Shown piece after piece: positions 16,412 through 26,118 of a DNA stretch of 38,722 bases (its first letter is position 1; each line of letters opens with the position of its first letter). The notes under the pieces were generated by a model that worked only from the letters and a program-made list of their open reading frames with translations, was not told the origin of the DNA and did not search any database. The stretch covers positions 1 through 38,722 of the forward strand of contig PXYT01000024.1 in assembly GCA_003023725.1 (NCBI GenBank). The letters run 5' to 3'. The position numbers and the translations under genes are program-made. This stretch comes from Sulfobacillus benefaciens (lineage in GTDB: Bacteria; Bacillota; Sulfobacillia; Sulfobacillales; Sulfobacillaceae).

Positions 16412-16967
16412 GTATTTACCCTCTTTAGGTGGCTGCTCCCTATCATCTCAGTATCGTCTCACCATGTCTTTACACATTACATCATGGTAACGAAAAATGT
16501 CACTGTCTCGCAATCTGTCACGCCCCGAAAGGACCGTTGTCAACCCCACGGCTATTCCGGACCGTGCCATGGGCCAATGTAAAGTAATACGCCGACAAAA
16601 GCAAAAATTCCCCGTACCGTCCTGCCTCCAAGGATGACGCCGGCAGGACGGACAGCCGGAGAAAGTCCCATTAGTCAAATTGCCACCATCCGTGGGCAAA
16701 AACCTCGTACATATCACCATGAGTAAAAACTGCGCGAAACGGGGCGCGCGATGAACCGTCATACGGTTGTTACCGCCACATTGTTGCGGACATTAGGATC
16801 ATCGCACCCACTGCTTAAAATGCCCACTTCCACATGATTTTTCTATTTGCGGAACACTGCAGTTGAATTTCGAACGATCCCTGCCAAAAATTACAAAGCA
16901 ATGATTTTTCCGCCACGATGCTCTGACGCCCCCGCGCATCATCATGTTGGAACGAATTGGCTTCACA
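16412..16967. other. 556-nt gap between rodA and the small membrane-protein gene
   Basis: No convincing gene is seen. A perfect 10-bp inverted repeat, CCGTCCTGCC (16617-16626) and GGCAGGACGG (16642-16651), is present without a flanking T-tract on either strand, so it is not a clear terminator. Short frames here have no ribosome-binding site or family resemblance. Confidence 0.5.
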
Positions 16968-18128
16968 TCACTGCACAACTTGTGTCACGGATGCCGTCCT
17001 TTTATACGACGGATCGCTCCGGCGCATATACACATTAATGAGAATTCCGATTGCTGCCGCATCAGTGATAAAGGCTGAACCTCCGTAGGTCATAAACGGT
17101 AGGGGAATTCCTGCCACCGGCATAATGCCCGAAACCATCCCGGCGCTTTCAATCACCTGAAACGCGAACATCGAGACCACTCCGGCCGCCAGTAGCATGC
17201 CGTAGCGATCCTTCGCCCGATTGGCAATGTACATGCCTCGGGCCAGAAGCAAAAGGTAAACCAATAACAAAGCTGCCGATCCCACAAATCCCAGTTCCTC
17301 GCCAACAACCGCATAAATAAAGTCTGTGTACGACTCGGGCAAAAAGCTCAGTTGATTAAAGTGCGCTGTAAAAATACCTGTTCCCAGCAGCCCACCGCTT
17401 CCCACCGCGATCCGCGACTGAATTTCATTAAATCCCGCTCCTAGAGGGGCTCGCTGGGGATTAATAAAAACCAACAGCCGGTTTAATTGGTACTGATGCA
17501 TAGGAATGGGTATGTGAAACCGAAAATGAAGATAGACCCATAACACCACGGTAAGAAATCCGATCGGAAAAATAATCACCCATTTCCAAAACGAAGAGGT
17601 CATAAACAACATACCGGCAGTAATGGCGACGAAAACCAAGGTTGTCCCCAAATCCGGCTGTTTCAGAATCAAAAGCATCGGTAAAAGAACATGCAGTCCC
17701 GGTGAAATGAAATCTCTCCACCGCGTGATACGTTCCTTTTGACTAAGGTGAGTGGCTAGTGTCACAATGACGGCCACCTGTGCAAATTCCGAAGGCTGCA
17801 ACTGAAAGGGCCCGACGTTAATCCAACGCTGGGCTCCCAATGCGGTATGTCCTTTCACCAAAACAAAAGCCAGCAATAACACAGAACCCCAATATAGATA
17901 CGGGCTCAAAATACGAAACTTTTCATAGGGGATCAAACTGACTATGACGATTGTAATCAATCCCAGAATAATCCATGCCATTTGTCTGTGGACAAAATAC
18001 AGTTGTGATCCTGCTGGCAGCAACGGCTTAGTGGCACTGCCTATAATGAATAAACTCAACACAGACAGCAGCAACATAATGAGGATTGTAAGGATATCGA
18101 CATTTTTCCAGACGCTCTTTGCTCGCAT
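16968..18128 (-). CDS. rodA: RodA-family SEDS peptidoglycan glycosyltransferase
   Basis: This is a 10-helix SEDS protein of about 386 aa that polymerises lipid II for cell elongation. Family hallmarks are GxxGPxQLQPSEFAQ-like VGPFQLQPSEFAQV, ESYTDFIYAVVGEELGFVG in the large loop, and the C-terminal PLPFMTYGGSAF. ATG 18128 has GAGAGG 9 nt upstream and is preferred over 18146. RodA rather than FtsW is inferred from the min/mre neighbourhood; in many Firmicutes rodA directly follows minE, but here 685 nt separate them. Confidence 0.93.
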   Translation of the reverse strand: MRAKSVWKNVDILTILIMLLLSVLSLFIIGSATKPLLPAGSQLYFVHRQMAWIILGLITIVIVSLIPYEKFRILSPYLYWGSVLLLAFVLVKGHTALGAQRWINVGPFQLQPSEFAQVAVIVTLATHLSQKERITRWRDFISPGLHVLLPMLLILKQPDLGTTLVFVAITAGMLFMTSSFWKWVIIFPIGFLTVVLWVYLHFRFHIPIPMHQYQLNRLLVFINPQRAPLGAGFNEIQSRIAVGSGGLLGTGIFTAHFNQLSFLPESYTDFIYAVVGEELGFVGSAALLLVYLLLLARGMYIANRAKDRYGMLLAAGVVSMFAFQVIESAGMVSGIMPVAGIPLPFMTYGGSAFITDAAAIGILINVYMRRSDPSYKRTASVTQVVQ

Positions 18129-18813
18129 AATCTCTGACCTCTCCATAAATCCCTTGACGCACGGTTAAGGTTTTACACGGTATTCAAATGTGGCCCAACA
18201 AACCAAATAATTCCAGAGAATTGCCAAAATGCATTCCTGCGAGTCTCTCGTAACAAGAAGACAAAACATCCCGCATTATAATGATTATAATGATATCGGA
18301 CACGGAAAATGAGTTTATCCCGGCAATTTCGGAATTTCAAGCCTTCCATTCGGCCCTTTACCACATTATCCGCTATACGAAACATGCTCAAACTTATCCA
18401 AGAGAGCATAAGCCAGTATCTCGGGGATTAATCACTCTTCCGCAATCCGCAAGTTTTGCTCCTAGCCGTCTTCGGCATCATTCCTGCACAAAGTTGGAAT
18501 CCCATGTCATCGACGACATTGGCAGTAACTTATAATACCTCATACAAGACACTAAACAATGAGAGCCAATTAAAAGTCTTATGAAAAACGCCTCATACCC
18601 AGCCTATGTCCCAGCGGTCCAATGCCACTCTCCACCACTCCCATTGCACACAACCTAGACAGCTCCGCTGTGTCATCATGGTAATCTCCCTCGCCGTCTG
18701 ATCACTGCCCCAATAAAATCCCATAGCCATGCAGCTGCACTCTCTCAGTGGTGCTAAACAGAGAGACTGCAGCTTGTGTTGCGCCATATCCGTCAGCAAT
18801 CCCTTAAGGGGAT
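18129..18813. other. 685-nt gap between minE and rodA, with hairpin
   Basis: No gene is recognised. A direct repeat ATTATAATG-ATTATAATG lies near 18274-18292, offering TATAAT boxes on both strands. At 18734-18773 GCTGCA and TCTCTC pair with GAGAGA and TGCAGC (12 bp, one C-C mismatch). A minus-strand 68-codon frame at 18593-18799 ends in a tryptophan-rich stretch (CVQWEWWRVALDRWDIGWV) but has no ribosome-binding site or known family. Confidence 0.5.
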
Positions 18814-19080
18814 TTACAGTGAGTGATTCTTCACCTTGCGAATTGGTATATTTGCGACCAGTGCCATCGCATCATCGTGTCGTGAAAAGTCCACCCGAAA
18901 TCCCTGGTCATCAATATCCATGTATTCGGAAATTACCTTAAGGAGATCGTTTTTCAGGTTTTCCAGGGCTTGGGGTGAGAGGCTCGCGCGGTCATGCACC
19001 AAAACTAAACGCAGACGCTCTTTTGCCACGTCCTTGCTCGCATCCTCACGTCCAAAAACCCGTGCGATCAAATCAAACAT
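18814..19080 (-). CDS. minE: Cell-division topological factor MinE
   Basis: MinE stimulates MinD ATPase and drives oscillation of the Min system. The 88-aa product begins MFDLIARVFGRED, the membrane-targeting helix, followed by the anti-MinCD segment ASKDVAKERLRLVLVHDRA and the dimer domain. ATG 19080 is selected for the strong GGGGAGGG 6 nt upstream and the usual family start; ATG 19101, which overlaps the minD stop as ATGA, would add seven residues. Presence of minE rather than DivIVA-type control is the pattern of Clostridia-like Firmicutes. Confidence 0.94.
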   Translation of the reverse strand: MFDLIARVFGREDASKDVAKERLRLVLVHDRASLSPQALENLKNDLLKVISEYMDIDDQGFRVDFSRHDDAMALVANIPIRKVKNHSL

Positions 19081-19097
19081 GGACCGCCCTCCCCAGC

Positions 19098-19895
19098 TCA
19101 TACCTTAAACCCCATAATTTTCCGCAATTTGCTAAACAATCCCGCTCCGTCATCGAGCTTCATTATTGGCACATTCTCCCCCCGGAGGCGCCGTGTAATA
19201 TTGCGGTAGGCTTCCCCCGCTTTCGATTGCAAATTTAACACCGCAGGTTCTCCGCGATTGGTTGACACGACGATAGACTCATCATCAGGGACGACACCCA
19301 ACAATTCAATCGCTAGGATTTCAATCATGTCGTCAATGTCCATCATATCGCCTTTTTTAACCATGCTTGCACGAATTCGATTAATAATCAAGGAGGGTTT
19401 ATGTTTTTCTTGTGCTTCGAGCAACCCAATGATGCGATCGGCATCGCGTACCGACGCCACTTCCGGCGTGGCTACCACCAAAGCCTTATCGGCACCCGCC
19501 ACCGCGTTTTTGAATCCTTGCTCGATACCCGCCGGCGAGTCAATCAGCACGTAATCAAAGTCTTCCTTCATTTGTGACACCAGTTCGCGCATTTGCTCCG
19601 GTGACACAGCGGTTTTGTCCCGTGTCTGGGCAGCGGGAAGCAGATATAAGTTTTCAAACCGCTTGTCCTTAATTAAAGCATGCTTCAGTTTGGCGAACCC
19701 TTCGACCACATCAACCAAATCATAGACAATTCGGTTTTCCAGCCCCATCACTACGTCCAGATTCCTCAAACCGATATCGGCGTCAATCAATGCAACCCGT
19801 TCTCCGGCCTGAGCGAGTCCAGCCCCTAAGTTCGCTGTTGTCGTGGTCTTTCCCACACCCCCTTTCCCAGAGGTAATGACGATGGCTTCCCCCAT
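19098..19895 (-). CDS. minD: Septum-site ATPase MinD
   Basis: MinD is a membrane-bound ATPase that recruits MinC and is displaced by MinE. At 265 aa it is full length. The deviant Walker A KGGVGKTTTT (10-19 region), DADIGLRNLD, and the Walker B-like DYVLIDSPAGIE are intact, and the C-terminus GLFSKLRKIMGFKV is the amphipathic membrane-targeting helix. It follows minC by 16 nt and precedes minE closely, forming the minCDE operon. Confidence 0.97.
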   Translation of the reverse strand: MGEAIVITSGKGGVGKTTTTANLGAGLAQAGERVALIDADIGLRNLDVVMGLENRIVYDLVDVVEGFAKLKHALIKDKRFENLYLLPAAQTRDKTAVSPEQMRELVSQMKEDFDYVLIDSPAGIEQGFKNAVAGADKALVVATPEVASVRDADRIIGLLEAQEKHKPSLIINRIRASMVKKGDMMDIDDMIEILAIELLGVVPDDESIVVSTNRGEPAVLNLQSKAGEAYRNITRRLRGENVPIMKLDDGAGLFSKLRKIMGFKV

Positions 19896-19911
19896 ATCTT
19901 AAGGCTCCCCC

Positions 19912-20349
19912 TTACTTGACGTTTCCCAGCGTGCTACGCTGCCACTGATCTATGATCAGCTGTCCATCACGCACTTCGGCGATTTCCGGTACTGCAGGCA
20001 ATTCGGTATCATCACTATCCGGCGCACGACCAATAAAATGGGCTATCCGGATTTGAGTTGGGCTTAGCCGAAATGCCGCTACGACAGCTTCCTGGTTCCC
20101 TTCCGCGCCAGCGTGGGCCAAACCTCGCAGCCAACCCATCACAACAATATCCCCACCCGCCGTGATTTCTGCTCCCGGATTCACATCTCCCAATACTACT
20201 ACATTACCGTAAAAACGTACATGCTGCCCAGATCTCAATGTTTTCCGAATCAGTAACGTCGGATGCCTGCGCGCCTCCTCTTCCCAATCCCTGGCATTAC
20301 GCCGAACTACATAATGTTCGACGGACGACGTGTCCTGTCCACTGTGCAT
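19912..20349 (-). CDS. minC: MinC, C-terminal-domain-only form
   Basis: The product is about 145 aa and consists mainly of the MinC C-domain: SGQHVRFYGNVVVLGDVNPG, AEITAGGDIVVMGWLRGLAH and the RIAHFIGRAP stretch form the right-handed beta-helix that binds MinD. ATG 20349 is chosen for AGGGGG 7 nt upstream. Upstream in-frame codons to 20460 do not resemble the MinC N-domain, which blocks FtsZ assembly in ordinary MinC (about 220-230 aa). It is unknown whether another protein supplies that function or whether a diverged N-part in residues 1-45 does. Confidence 0.88.
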   Translation of the reverse strand: MHSGQDTSSVEHYVVRRNARDWEEEARRHPTLLIRKTLRSGQHVRFYGNVVVLGDVNPGAEITAGGDIVVMGWLRGLAHAGAEGNQEAVVAAFRLSPTQIRIAHFIGRAPDSDDTELPAVPEIAEVRDGQLIIDQWQRSTLGNVK

Positions 20350-20713
20350 GGCTCCGCCCCCTCTGATACCCTTGCTCGACCGGAATCGGGAGAAAATGAG
20401 TTGCGCTGCGGATAACTGCGGGCTTATCCAAGGAACGCTGCTTGACTCACTACTACTCACGCAAGACGCGCGCGTCTCGAAGATGAGTGGCGTGCCACTG
20501 TCTTGTGCCTTTCCTTTTCTCTCAGCACCTTACAAATTCTCTATTTCTGTCCAAACTCCTGCCAATCATTCGACGCCGATAAGAAGATTTTGTCTTGGTG
20601 TTCAGTCAAAAACCCATGAAAATGGACAAAAACCGACGGTAACAATGGGTCACGCCGTCGGTCTGTGCGTAATGCTGTCATGCACTTATGCGTTGTTACA
20701 CTCTCGTAGCTCC
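20350..20713. other. 364-nt gap between mreD and minC
   Basis: It contains the mreD terminator and presumably the minCDE promoter, for which I see only weak candidates such as TTGACT near 20604-20609 on the minus strand. The minC frame stays open to 20460 but its sequence is not MinC-like. Confidence 0.5.
20627..20663 (-). terminator. Rho-independent terminator after mreBCD
   Basis: ACCGACGG (20632-20639) pairs with CCGTCGGT (20655-20662), followed on the minus strand by TTTTTG. It lies about 50 nt past the mreD stop and separates the mre and min transcripts. Confidence 0.82.
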
Positions 20714-21235
20714 CTACAATGAAAGGCTGCGATACCCCGCAGAACCCTTTCTGTTACGCCGGGTGCCAAATCCCACAATACCGCCCAGAGCCGGGGTAAA
20801 AAGCATTGAAAATAAAATCCACACCGGAAGCGGGCGGGAAAACATCAACCACGAGAAGTGGTATCCAAAAATATACAGCAGAACCCATTGAAAAGGCACC
20901 ACCACGACCTGGCTCAAGGCCGCGATGAGGCCAGGAACAAAAATAGGATCACGAACAATCTTTTGCTGAACCCAAGCAACCCCATACCCCAACAGAGCGA
21001 AGGTCAAAGCATTAAGACCGATTAATCGGCCTGCCCATAAGTCCTGCATGAGCCCTCCCAACAATCCTGCCCACATCCCGCGTTTGGGGGTCTCATGCAG
21101 GGCAATCAAAACGGTTACCGACAATACGGCGTTGGGAACATAACCCATGGGGTATATTTGAGGCAACAATCCCACCTGAATTAATAGCGCAAGTAGGTAG
21201 AGAATCAGCCAGGTGCCAATACGCAATCGATTCAT
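20714..21235 (-). CDS. mreD: Rod-shape protein MreD
   Basis: MreD is a small polytopic membrane partner of MreC and RodA in the elongation complex. This 173-aa protein shows five to six hydrophobic segments and the family-type GLLGGLMQDLWAGRLIGLNALTF region (shared Q-D-hydrophobic pattern). Its ATG overlaps the mreC stop by one base (TAATG), indicating translational coupling. Confidence 0.9.
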   Translation of the reverse strand: MNRLRIGTWLILYLLALLIQVGLLPQIYPMGYVPNAVLSVTVLIALHETPKRGMWAGLLGGLMQDLWAGRLIGLNALTFALLGYGVAWVQQKIVRDPIFVPGLIAALSQVVVVPFQWVLLYIFGYHFSWLMFSRPLPVWILFSMLFTPALGGIVGFGTRRNRKGSAGYRSLSL

Positions 21236-22104
21236 TAGCTTTTCCCTCCCCCAAAAATTGGAGGGATGCTAGCCCCGGACGGATGCGACTGTACTACCAT
21301 AACCGTCTCCAGACGGTTGAAATCCACGGCCGGCTGAATGGTAGCAGTTTCGGTCAACCCATATTGGTTGTGCGTCACGGACACAACCTGACCAATTAAA
21401 AGCCCTTTGGGATAGTACTGGCTAAGACCTGACGTGGTGACAACGTCTCCGGGCAAGACGTTCGCTTTGCTTGAGAACAGTTGAAATTTCAACAATCCGG
21501 CTACCGGATTCTGGCCCAGAACCACCCCCGTGGACTGTGAGCGGACATCGAGGGCACCAATCCCGCTTTTCGGGTCTAAGATCAACATCACCGTCGATGT
21601 GTTGGGTCCGGCCGATATAACACGACCTACCACTCCCTGCGGCACAATCACAGCCATGCCGGTGTGCACCCCGTTACGTGTGCCCTGATCGATCATCACC
21701 GTATCAAACCAGCTGTCGGGATTTCGGGATATGATACTTGCCGGTTCCAGTTTCCACCTGCCTAAAGCATGTTCCAGTCCCAGTAGGCCCCTTAACCGGC
21801 TATTTTCAGCCAGAACCTCGGACAGTTCCAGCTTCATGCTCTTATACTTTAGCAATTGCCGTTCAAGTGCGCGATTCTGTTGCTGGAGGGTAAAAATATC
21901 CCCCACCGTGCTAAGCCCTAACCCGGTTTCCCGGCCTATGAAGGCCATGCTGGATTCCGCAGGAGACACCACGGTATTGATGAGGGTACTTAACCCAATA
22001 ACGTTGCCGCGGATGCGGGCGGTCAAGCTTAGACTCACCGTGACAACCATGATAACCAGCACTGTGATGAATAACCGTCGCCAACGGGATATAAATCCGC
22101 CCAC
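21235..22104 (-). CDS. mreC: Rod-shape protein MreC
   Basis: MreC links MreB to wall synthases. The 289-aa protein has a basic N-terminus, one transmembrane helix (about 10-30), a coiled coil (about 75-110, QQQNRALERQLLKYKSMKLE) and the two-beta-domain periplasmic body with GVVGRVISAGPNTSTVMLIL and GDVVTTSGLSQYYPKGLLIG. The GTG start at 22104 has GAGGAGG 8 nt upstream. It lies 15 nt after mreB. Confidence 0.95.
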   Translation of the reverse strand: MGGFISRWRRLFITVLVIMVVTVSLSLTARIRGNVIGLSTLINTVVSPAESSMAFIGRETGLGLSTVGDIFTLQQQNRALERQLLKYKSMKLELSEVLAENSRLRGLLGLEHALGRWKLEPASIISRNPDSWFDTVMIDQGTRNGVHTGMAVIVPQGVVGRVISAGPNTSTVMLILDPKSGIGALDVRSQSTGVVLGQNPVAGLLKFQLFSSKANVLPGDVVTTSGLSQYYPKGLLIGQVVSVTHNQYGLTETATIQPAVDFNRLETVMVVQSHPSGASIPPIFGGGKS

Positions 22105-22119
22105 TTGTGATTCCTCCTC

Positions 22120-23154
22120 TTAGTGTCGATTACGGCGACGAAGAGCTTCGAGATGATGCGGATCTTCCAGAACCATTCCAGTACCACGCACCACGGTTAG
22201 TAAGGGTTCCTCTGCTTGATGGACCGGCATGCCGGTTTCGGAACTCACCAACTTATCAAAGTTACGCAGCAAGGATCCCCCGCCCGTCATAACAATACCC
22301 CTATCCATAATATCCGCTGCCAGCTCCGGCGGCGATTTTTCCAAAGTTGCCTTGATCGCTTCAACGATCGTATTCACGGTTTCACTCAAGGACCGCTGAA
22401 TTTCCGTCGAATTAATTTTCAGAGTTTTTGGCAGTCCCGTCACTAAGTCGCGTCCGCGAACATCCAACGTTTCTTCGTGATCGGGGGGATATGCGGATCC
22501 GATATTAATCTTAATTTCCTCTGCTGTGCGTTCTCCGATCATCATATTGTACGTTCGTTTTATGTGATTAACGATGGCATCATCCATTTCGTCTCCTGCC
22601 ACGCGGATGGACTGGGATGCCACAATGCCATCCAGGGAAATAATCGCGACTTCGCAGGTTCCGCCGCCGATATCCACAATCATATTTCCTGTCGGTTCGT
22701 TAACCGGTAGTCCCGCTCCGATAGCGGCCGCCATAGGTTCCTCGACCACGAGGGCCTCTTTGGCTCCCGCCTGCACTGCAGCGTCCTTGACGGCCCGTTC
22801 CTCAACCCCTGTAACACCGGACGGAACACCAATCACGACCGTCGGATGAATCACGCGTGAGTTATTTGATGCTTTCTTCATAAAATATTTTAGCATGGCC
22901 TGCGTCGTGTCAAAATCGGCAATGACTCCGTCCTTTAAAGGTCTTACAGCTCGAATGTTACCCGGAGTCCGGCCCACCATTTGTTTGGCTTCCTGCCCAA
23001 CGGCAATGATTTCGCCGGTCAGAGTGTCGATAGCCACCACCGAGGGTTCCTGCAGGACAATCCCCCGTCCCTTAACATAAACCACCGTATTCGCCGTTCC
23101 CAAGTCAATCCCCATGTCTTTCGCGAAAGACCCAAATAAACTCCTAATGGGCAC
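22120..23154 (-). CDS. mreB: Rod-shape actin homologue MreB
   Basis: MreB polymerises along the membrane and guides lateral wall synthesis. At 344 aa it is typical. ATP-binding phosphate loops [13 protein letters not shown] (17-29 region) and [14 protein letters not shown], plus MTGGGSLL, are intact. The GTG start at 23154 is preceded by GGGAGG at 9 nt. It follows radC by 32 nt and starts the mreBCD block, matching the common radC-mreBCD order. Confidence 0.97.
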   Translation of the reverse strand: MPIRSLFGSFAKDMGIDLGTANTVVYVKGRGIVLQEPSVVAIDTLTGEIIAVGQEAKQMVGRTPGNIRAVRPLKDGVIADFDTTQAMLKYFMKKASNNSRVIHPTVVIGVPSGVTGVEERAVKDAAVQAGAKEALVVEEPMAAAIGAGLPVNEPTGNMIVDIGGGTCEVAIISLDGIVASQSIRVAGDEMDDAIVNHIKRTYNMMIGERTAEEIKINIGSAYPPDHEETLDVRGRDLVTGLPKTLKINSTEIQRSLSETVNTIVEAIKATLEKSPPELAADIMDRGIVMTGGGSLLRNFDKLVSSETGMPVHQAEEPLLTVVRGTGMVLEDPHHLEALRRRNRH

Positions 23155-23186
23155 CGAAATAATCCTCCCTTTAATCCGTTGATTTT

Positions 23187-23879
23187 CTATCCTGAAATTT
23201 GTACTGAATTACTGAGTCTTGTTACTTTTCCTTTGTGAATACTCATATGGCCCGCTTTCCCTACTACCACATGATCCAAAACAGGGATACCCAAGAGCTC
23301 TCCTGCCTCTTCCAATCGTACGGTCAATAACCGATCAGCTTTCGATGGCTCAGGATCGCCACTGGGATGGTTGTGTACCACAATAATAGACGCACTGGAC
23401 CAGCCAATAGCCCGCTGAAAGATTTCTCTCGGAAATACCTCAACGCGATCAAGACCGCCACGAAAAACCGTTTCCACAGCCAGAACCTGATTTTTGGTAT
23501 TCAAAAACAACACGCGAAACTCTTCCTGATTGAGCCGCATCATATCTTCAACGAGAGTCACCACATCGTCTGGTCCGTCAATCTGATTCCTGAGTTCGTG
23601 GCGCTTCACCCGATTCCCAATTTCTAGCGCTGCTAATAAAAGAGCCACCTTCGCTTGTCCCAACCCTTTTATCTGCAGCAATTCTTGGGCTTTTCGCCGG
23701 CTCAGCGCTTGCCATCCGTCTTTCAGCAAAGACCCGCTTAATTCTAAAACGGATTGGCCCGATGATCCTGTTCCTAAAATTACCGCCAGTAATTCCCGGT
23801 CTCCCAGCACAGATGCTCCGTGACGCAGAAGCCGCTCGCGGGGGCGTTCCTCCCGAGGCAGCTCTTTAACCCCACTCAC
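23187..23879 (-). CDS. radC: RadC/YsxA family JAB-domain protein
   Basis: The 230-aa protein has an N-terminal helix-hairpin-helix region ([21 protein letters not shown]) and the JAB/MPN metal-binding motif [14 protein letters not shown]. The old role in DNA repair is disputed and its function is unclear. The GTG start overlaps the maf stop by 4 nt (GTGA). Between maf and mreB is its standard place in Firmicutes. Confidence 0.95.
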   Translation of the reverse strand: MSGVKELPREERPRERLLRHGASVLGDRELLAVILGTGSSGQSVLELSGSLLKDGWQALSRRKAQELLQIKGLGQAKVALLLAALEIGNRVKRHELRNQIDGPDDVVTLVEDMMRLNQEEFRVLFLNTKNQVLAVETVFRGGLDRVEVFPREIFQRAIGWSSASIIVVHNHPSGDPEPSKADRLLTVRLEEAGELLGIPVLDHVVVGKAGHMSIHKGKVTRLSNSVQISG

Positions 23880-24457
23880 CTTTGTCTCTCCTTGTCCCAG
23901 TGTGATAACAAGAGTGCCACCAGGCGGGTCGGCAAACCAATTATCGTCTCAACATCGCCGTTAATGTGTTTAGCCCATCGCCGAGCATACCCCTGGATTG
24001 CGTAAGCTCCGGCTTTGTCCCACGGCTCATCGGTACACAAATACTCTTCGACCTCTTCCTTGCTGAAAGAGACGAACTCAATCTCGGCGCAGTCAACCCG
24101 AACACGTCCTTGCCCAGACCCGGGATCCCATAGTGCCACCGCCGTAAAAACCTGGTGGCGCTGGCCCGACAGGCATGACAGCATCTCACGGGCATGATCG
24201 GGCGATACCGGCTTGCCAAATATACGTCCTTGATAGGAAACCACGGTATCCGAGCCGATAATAAGACATTCAGAATAATGTCCCCCAGTAGCTACGGCTT
24301 TACTGACCGCCAGCCGCCTAACCAACTCGCAGGGGGATTCGTTAGGTCTGACGCTTTCATCAATATTTGCGGGAGCAACGCGAAAGGATAAACCCATCTT
24401 CCCTAGCAATTCACGGCGGCGGGGAGAGCCCGAAGCCAGCACAATGCATTTTGCCAT
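23876..24457 (-). CDS. maf: Maf nucleotide pyrophosphatase
   Basis: Maf hydrolyses non-canonical or dTTP/UTP-type nucleoside triphosphates and influences septum formation. The 193-aa product opens VLASGSPRRRELL, has SDTVVSYQGRIFGKP and the acidic EPWDKAGAYAIQGYAR, all family hallmarks. ATG 24457 is chosen for GGAAGG 7 nt upstream and the family-type opening; 24487 is a longer but less likely start. It follows the DUF4321 gene by 2 nt. Confidence 0.95.
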   Translation of the reverse strand: MAKCIVLASGSPRRRELLGKMGLSFRVAPANIDESVRPNESPCELVRRLAVSKAVATGGHYSECLIIGSDTVVSYQGRIFGKPVSPDHAREMLSCLSGQRHQVFTAVALWDPGSGQGRVRVDCAEIEFVSFSKEEVEEYLCTDEPWDKAGAYAIQGYARRWAKHINGDVETIIGLPTRLVALLLSHWDKERQR

Positions 24458-24459
24458 TC

Positions 24460-24723
24460 CTATGCCTTCCGTCGCTGAAACCACCACAGGCCCCCAAGCA
24501 GCCCGATCATACCACCAAGGTTTAAATCAAGCCATATTCCCACATCGAGACCAAAGACTCCGAGATTCAGTGTCCAGGGTCCGGATGGCGTGCCCAACTG
24601 GAAATAGGAATGACCTAGGGGTGTCCATAAAGGTGCAAGAAAATGTCCCATCAACGAGCCAACCAATCCTCCAACCAGGATATAAAGCAGTGCAATCCAT
24701 CCTGATCCATTTCGACCGCGCAT
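24460..24723 (-). CDS. DUF4321 small membrane protein
   Basis: This 87-aa protein has two hydrophobic segments (about 8-28 and 62-78), GGLVGSLMGHFLAPLWTPLG and the C-terminal GGMIGLLGGLWWFQRRKA. DUF4321 proteins of this length usually sit just before maf in Clostridia, as here. ATG 24723 has GAGGAG 6 nt upstream; longer in-frame starts lack a site. Function unknown, possibly envelope-related because it sits with maf-radC-mre. Confidence 0.8.
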   Translation of the reverse strand: MRGRNGSGWIALLYILVGGLVGSLMGHFLAPLWTPLGHSYFQLGTPSGPWTLNLGVFGLDVGIWLDLNLGGMIGLLGGLWWFQRRKA

Positions 24724-24864
24724 GACAAACTCCTCTGGTTCCCCACATTTGGTGACACTCCACCTGTTTACTCGACAAAAACATAGACCTTGTTCAGCAT
24801 AACATTGCTCAGATACTCCCCGCAATCATGGAAAAGATTCCTCGAATGGGCAAATTCTTCTCGG

Positions 24865-26118
24865 TTAATTCACCAAATTACCCACATGTTTCTGTCGTTG
24901 TTCCAGAATATAACTCAGTAAAGCCAAAGAACCGGTTGTTAAAATCGCCTCGTCTTCGGCGCTCACCGCAAAAGCCTTCTGAACGGCTTCCCACGGGTCT
25001 TCAATAATTGTTGCAGTCGGAGCCACTGTCAATAACTCCCGGGGATCTCCCCCCCTTTGCGAGGGAACATGCGTCAATATAATCCGTTCCATATAGGGAA
25101 TGAGCAATCTCAGCATATCGTCGGCTGGTTTGTCGGACAACGAGCTGAATACCAAGGTCCATCGGAAGCGCCGGTAGGCTTTCAGTTTCAGCGTTTCAAC
25201 CACCCCCTGGATTCCATGGGGGTTATGAGCTCCGTCAATAACCCATAATGGGTTGCGACGAACAATTTGAAAACGTCCGGGCCAGGAAAAACGAGCCCAA
25301 GACCGAAGCACCGATTGCCAGTCATGGATAAACCCTTGACGTGACAATTCTCCCAAAGCCGCGTATGCCGTAGCCACATTGTCCTTTTGATAAGCTCCGA
25401 GCAAGGGAACAGACAAAGGGCCGGCGGGGCTGCGGCCAAAGACCCCTTGTTCACCCACTTCAGGAAACCACGTAGGCTCAATTATCTTCACCCCGCAGTC
25501 CCGCGCCCGTTCCCAAATCACGGTGCGAGCCGAGGGATACGGTTGACGCGCTGCAACCACTGGTGAACCGGCCTTGATGATGCCGGCCTTCTCGCCTGCT
25601 ATGGCTTCAATGGTATTTCCTAACCGGTCCATATGATCAAAGGCTACGGGGGTGATCACCGCTAAACAGGGAGGATCAATAATATTGGTGGCATCGAGCC
25701 GTCCACCCAATCCCACTTCCACCACTGCCACATCAACGCGCCAATGACGAAAGGCCAGAAAAGCCAATGCCGTAACCGCTTCAAAAAACGTCGGAACATC
25801 GGGAAGCGTACGACCAGCCTGTTCCACCATTTCGCCCAAATGATCCCATAATTCCTCCGATATGGGCTGCCGATTTAGCATGACTCGTTCGTTAATGTGC
25901 CCCATATCGGGAGATACTGTTAATCCAACCCTAAGGTTTTGGGACTGCAAAGCCTCTGCGATCAACGCAGCGGTGGAGCCCTTGCCGTTCGTTCCGGCCA
26001 CATGAACAATCGGGTAACCTTGTTGCGGATTTCCCAGAGCATCCAGAAGTTGCCGGATCCGCTCCAGTCCGGGACGAATCCGCAACCGTTCCAATCCTTC
26101 CCACCAGTTTTCCTTCAC
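24865..26118 (-). CDS. folC: Bifunctional folylpolyglutamate/dihydrofolate synthase FolC
   Basis: FolC adds glutamates to folates, and often also makes dihydrofolate. At 417 aa it is normal length. The P-loop GTNGKGSTAALIAEAL (about 42-57), the family signature LEVGLGGRLDATN-like VEVGLGGRLDATNII, HMDRLG and the C-domain DGAHNPHG are all present. The GTG start overlaps the valS stop (GTGA), so the two are coupled. Confidence 0.95.
   Translation of the reverse strand: MKENWWEGLERLRIRPGLERIRQLLDALGNPQQGYPIVHVAGTNGKGSTAALIAEALQSQNLRVGLTVSPDMGHINERVMLNRQPISEELWDHLGEMVEQAGRTLPDVPTFFEAVTALAFLAFRHWRVDVAVVEVGLGGRLDATNIIDPPCLAVITPVAFDHMDRLGNTIEAIAGEKAGIIKAGSPVVAARQPYPSARTVIWERARDCGVKIIEPTWFPEVGEQGVFGRSPAGPLSVPLLGAYQKDNVATAYAALGELSRQGFIHDWQSVLRSWARFSWPGRFQIVRRNPLWVIDGAHNPHGIQGVVETLKLKAYRRFRWTLVFSSLSDKPADDMLRLLIPYMERIILTHVPSQRGGDPRELLTVAPTATIIEDPWEAVQKAFAVSAEDEAILTTGSLALLSYILEQRQKHVGNLVN

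Noticed and set aside
16617-16651. 10-bp inverted repeat as a terminator
   Set aside because: No T-tract follows on either strand.
16448-16762. 104-codon minus-strand frame
   Set aside because: It has no ribosome-binding site, unusual composition and no family resemblance.
18281-18535. 84-codon plus-strand frame
   Set aside because: It has no ribosome-binding site and no homologous pattern.
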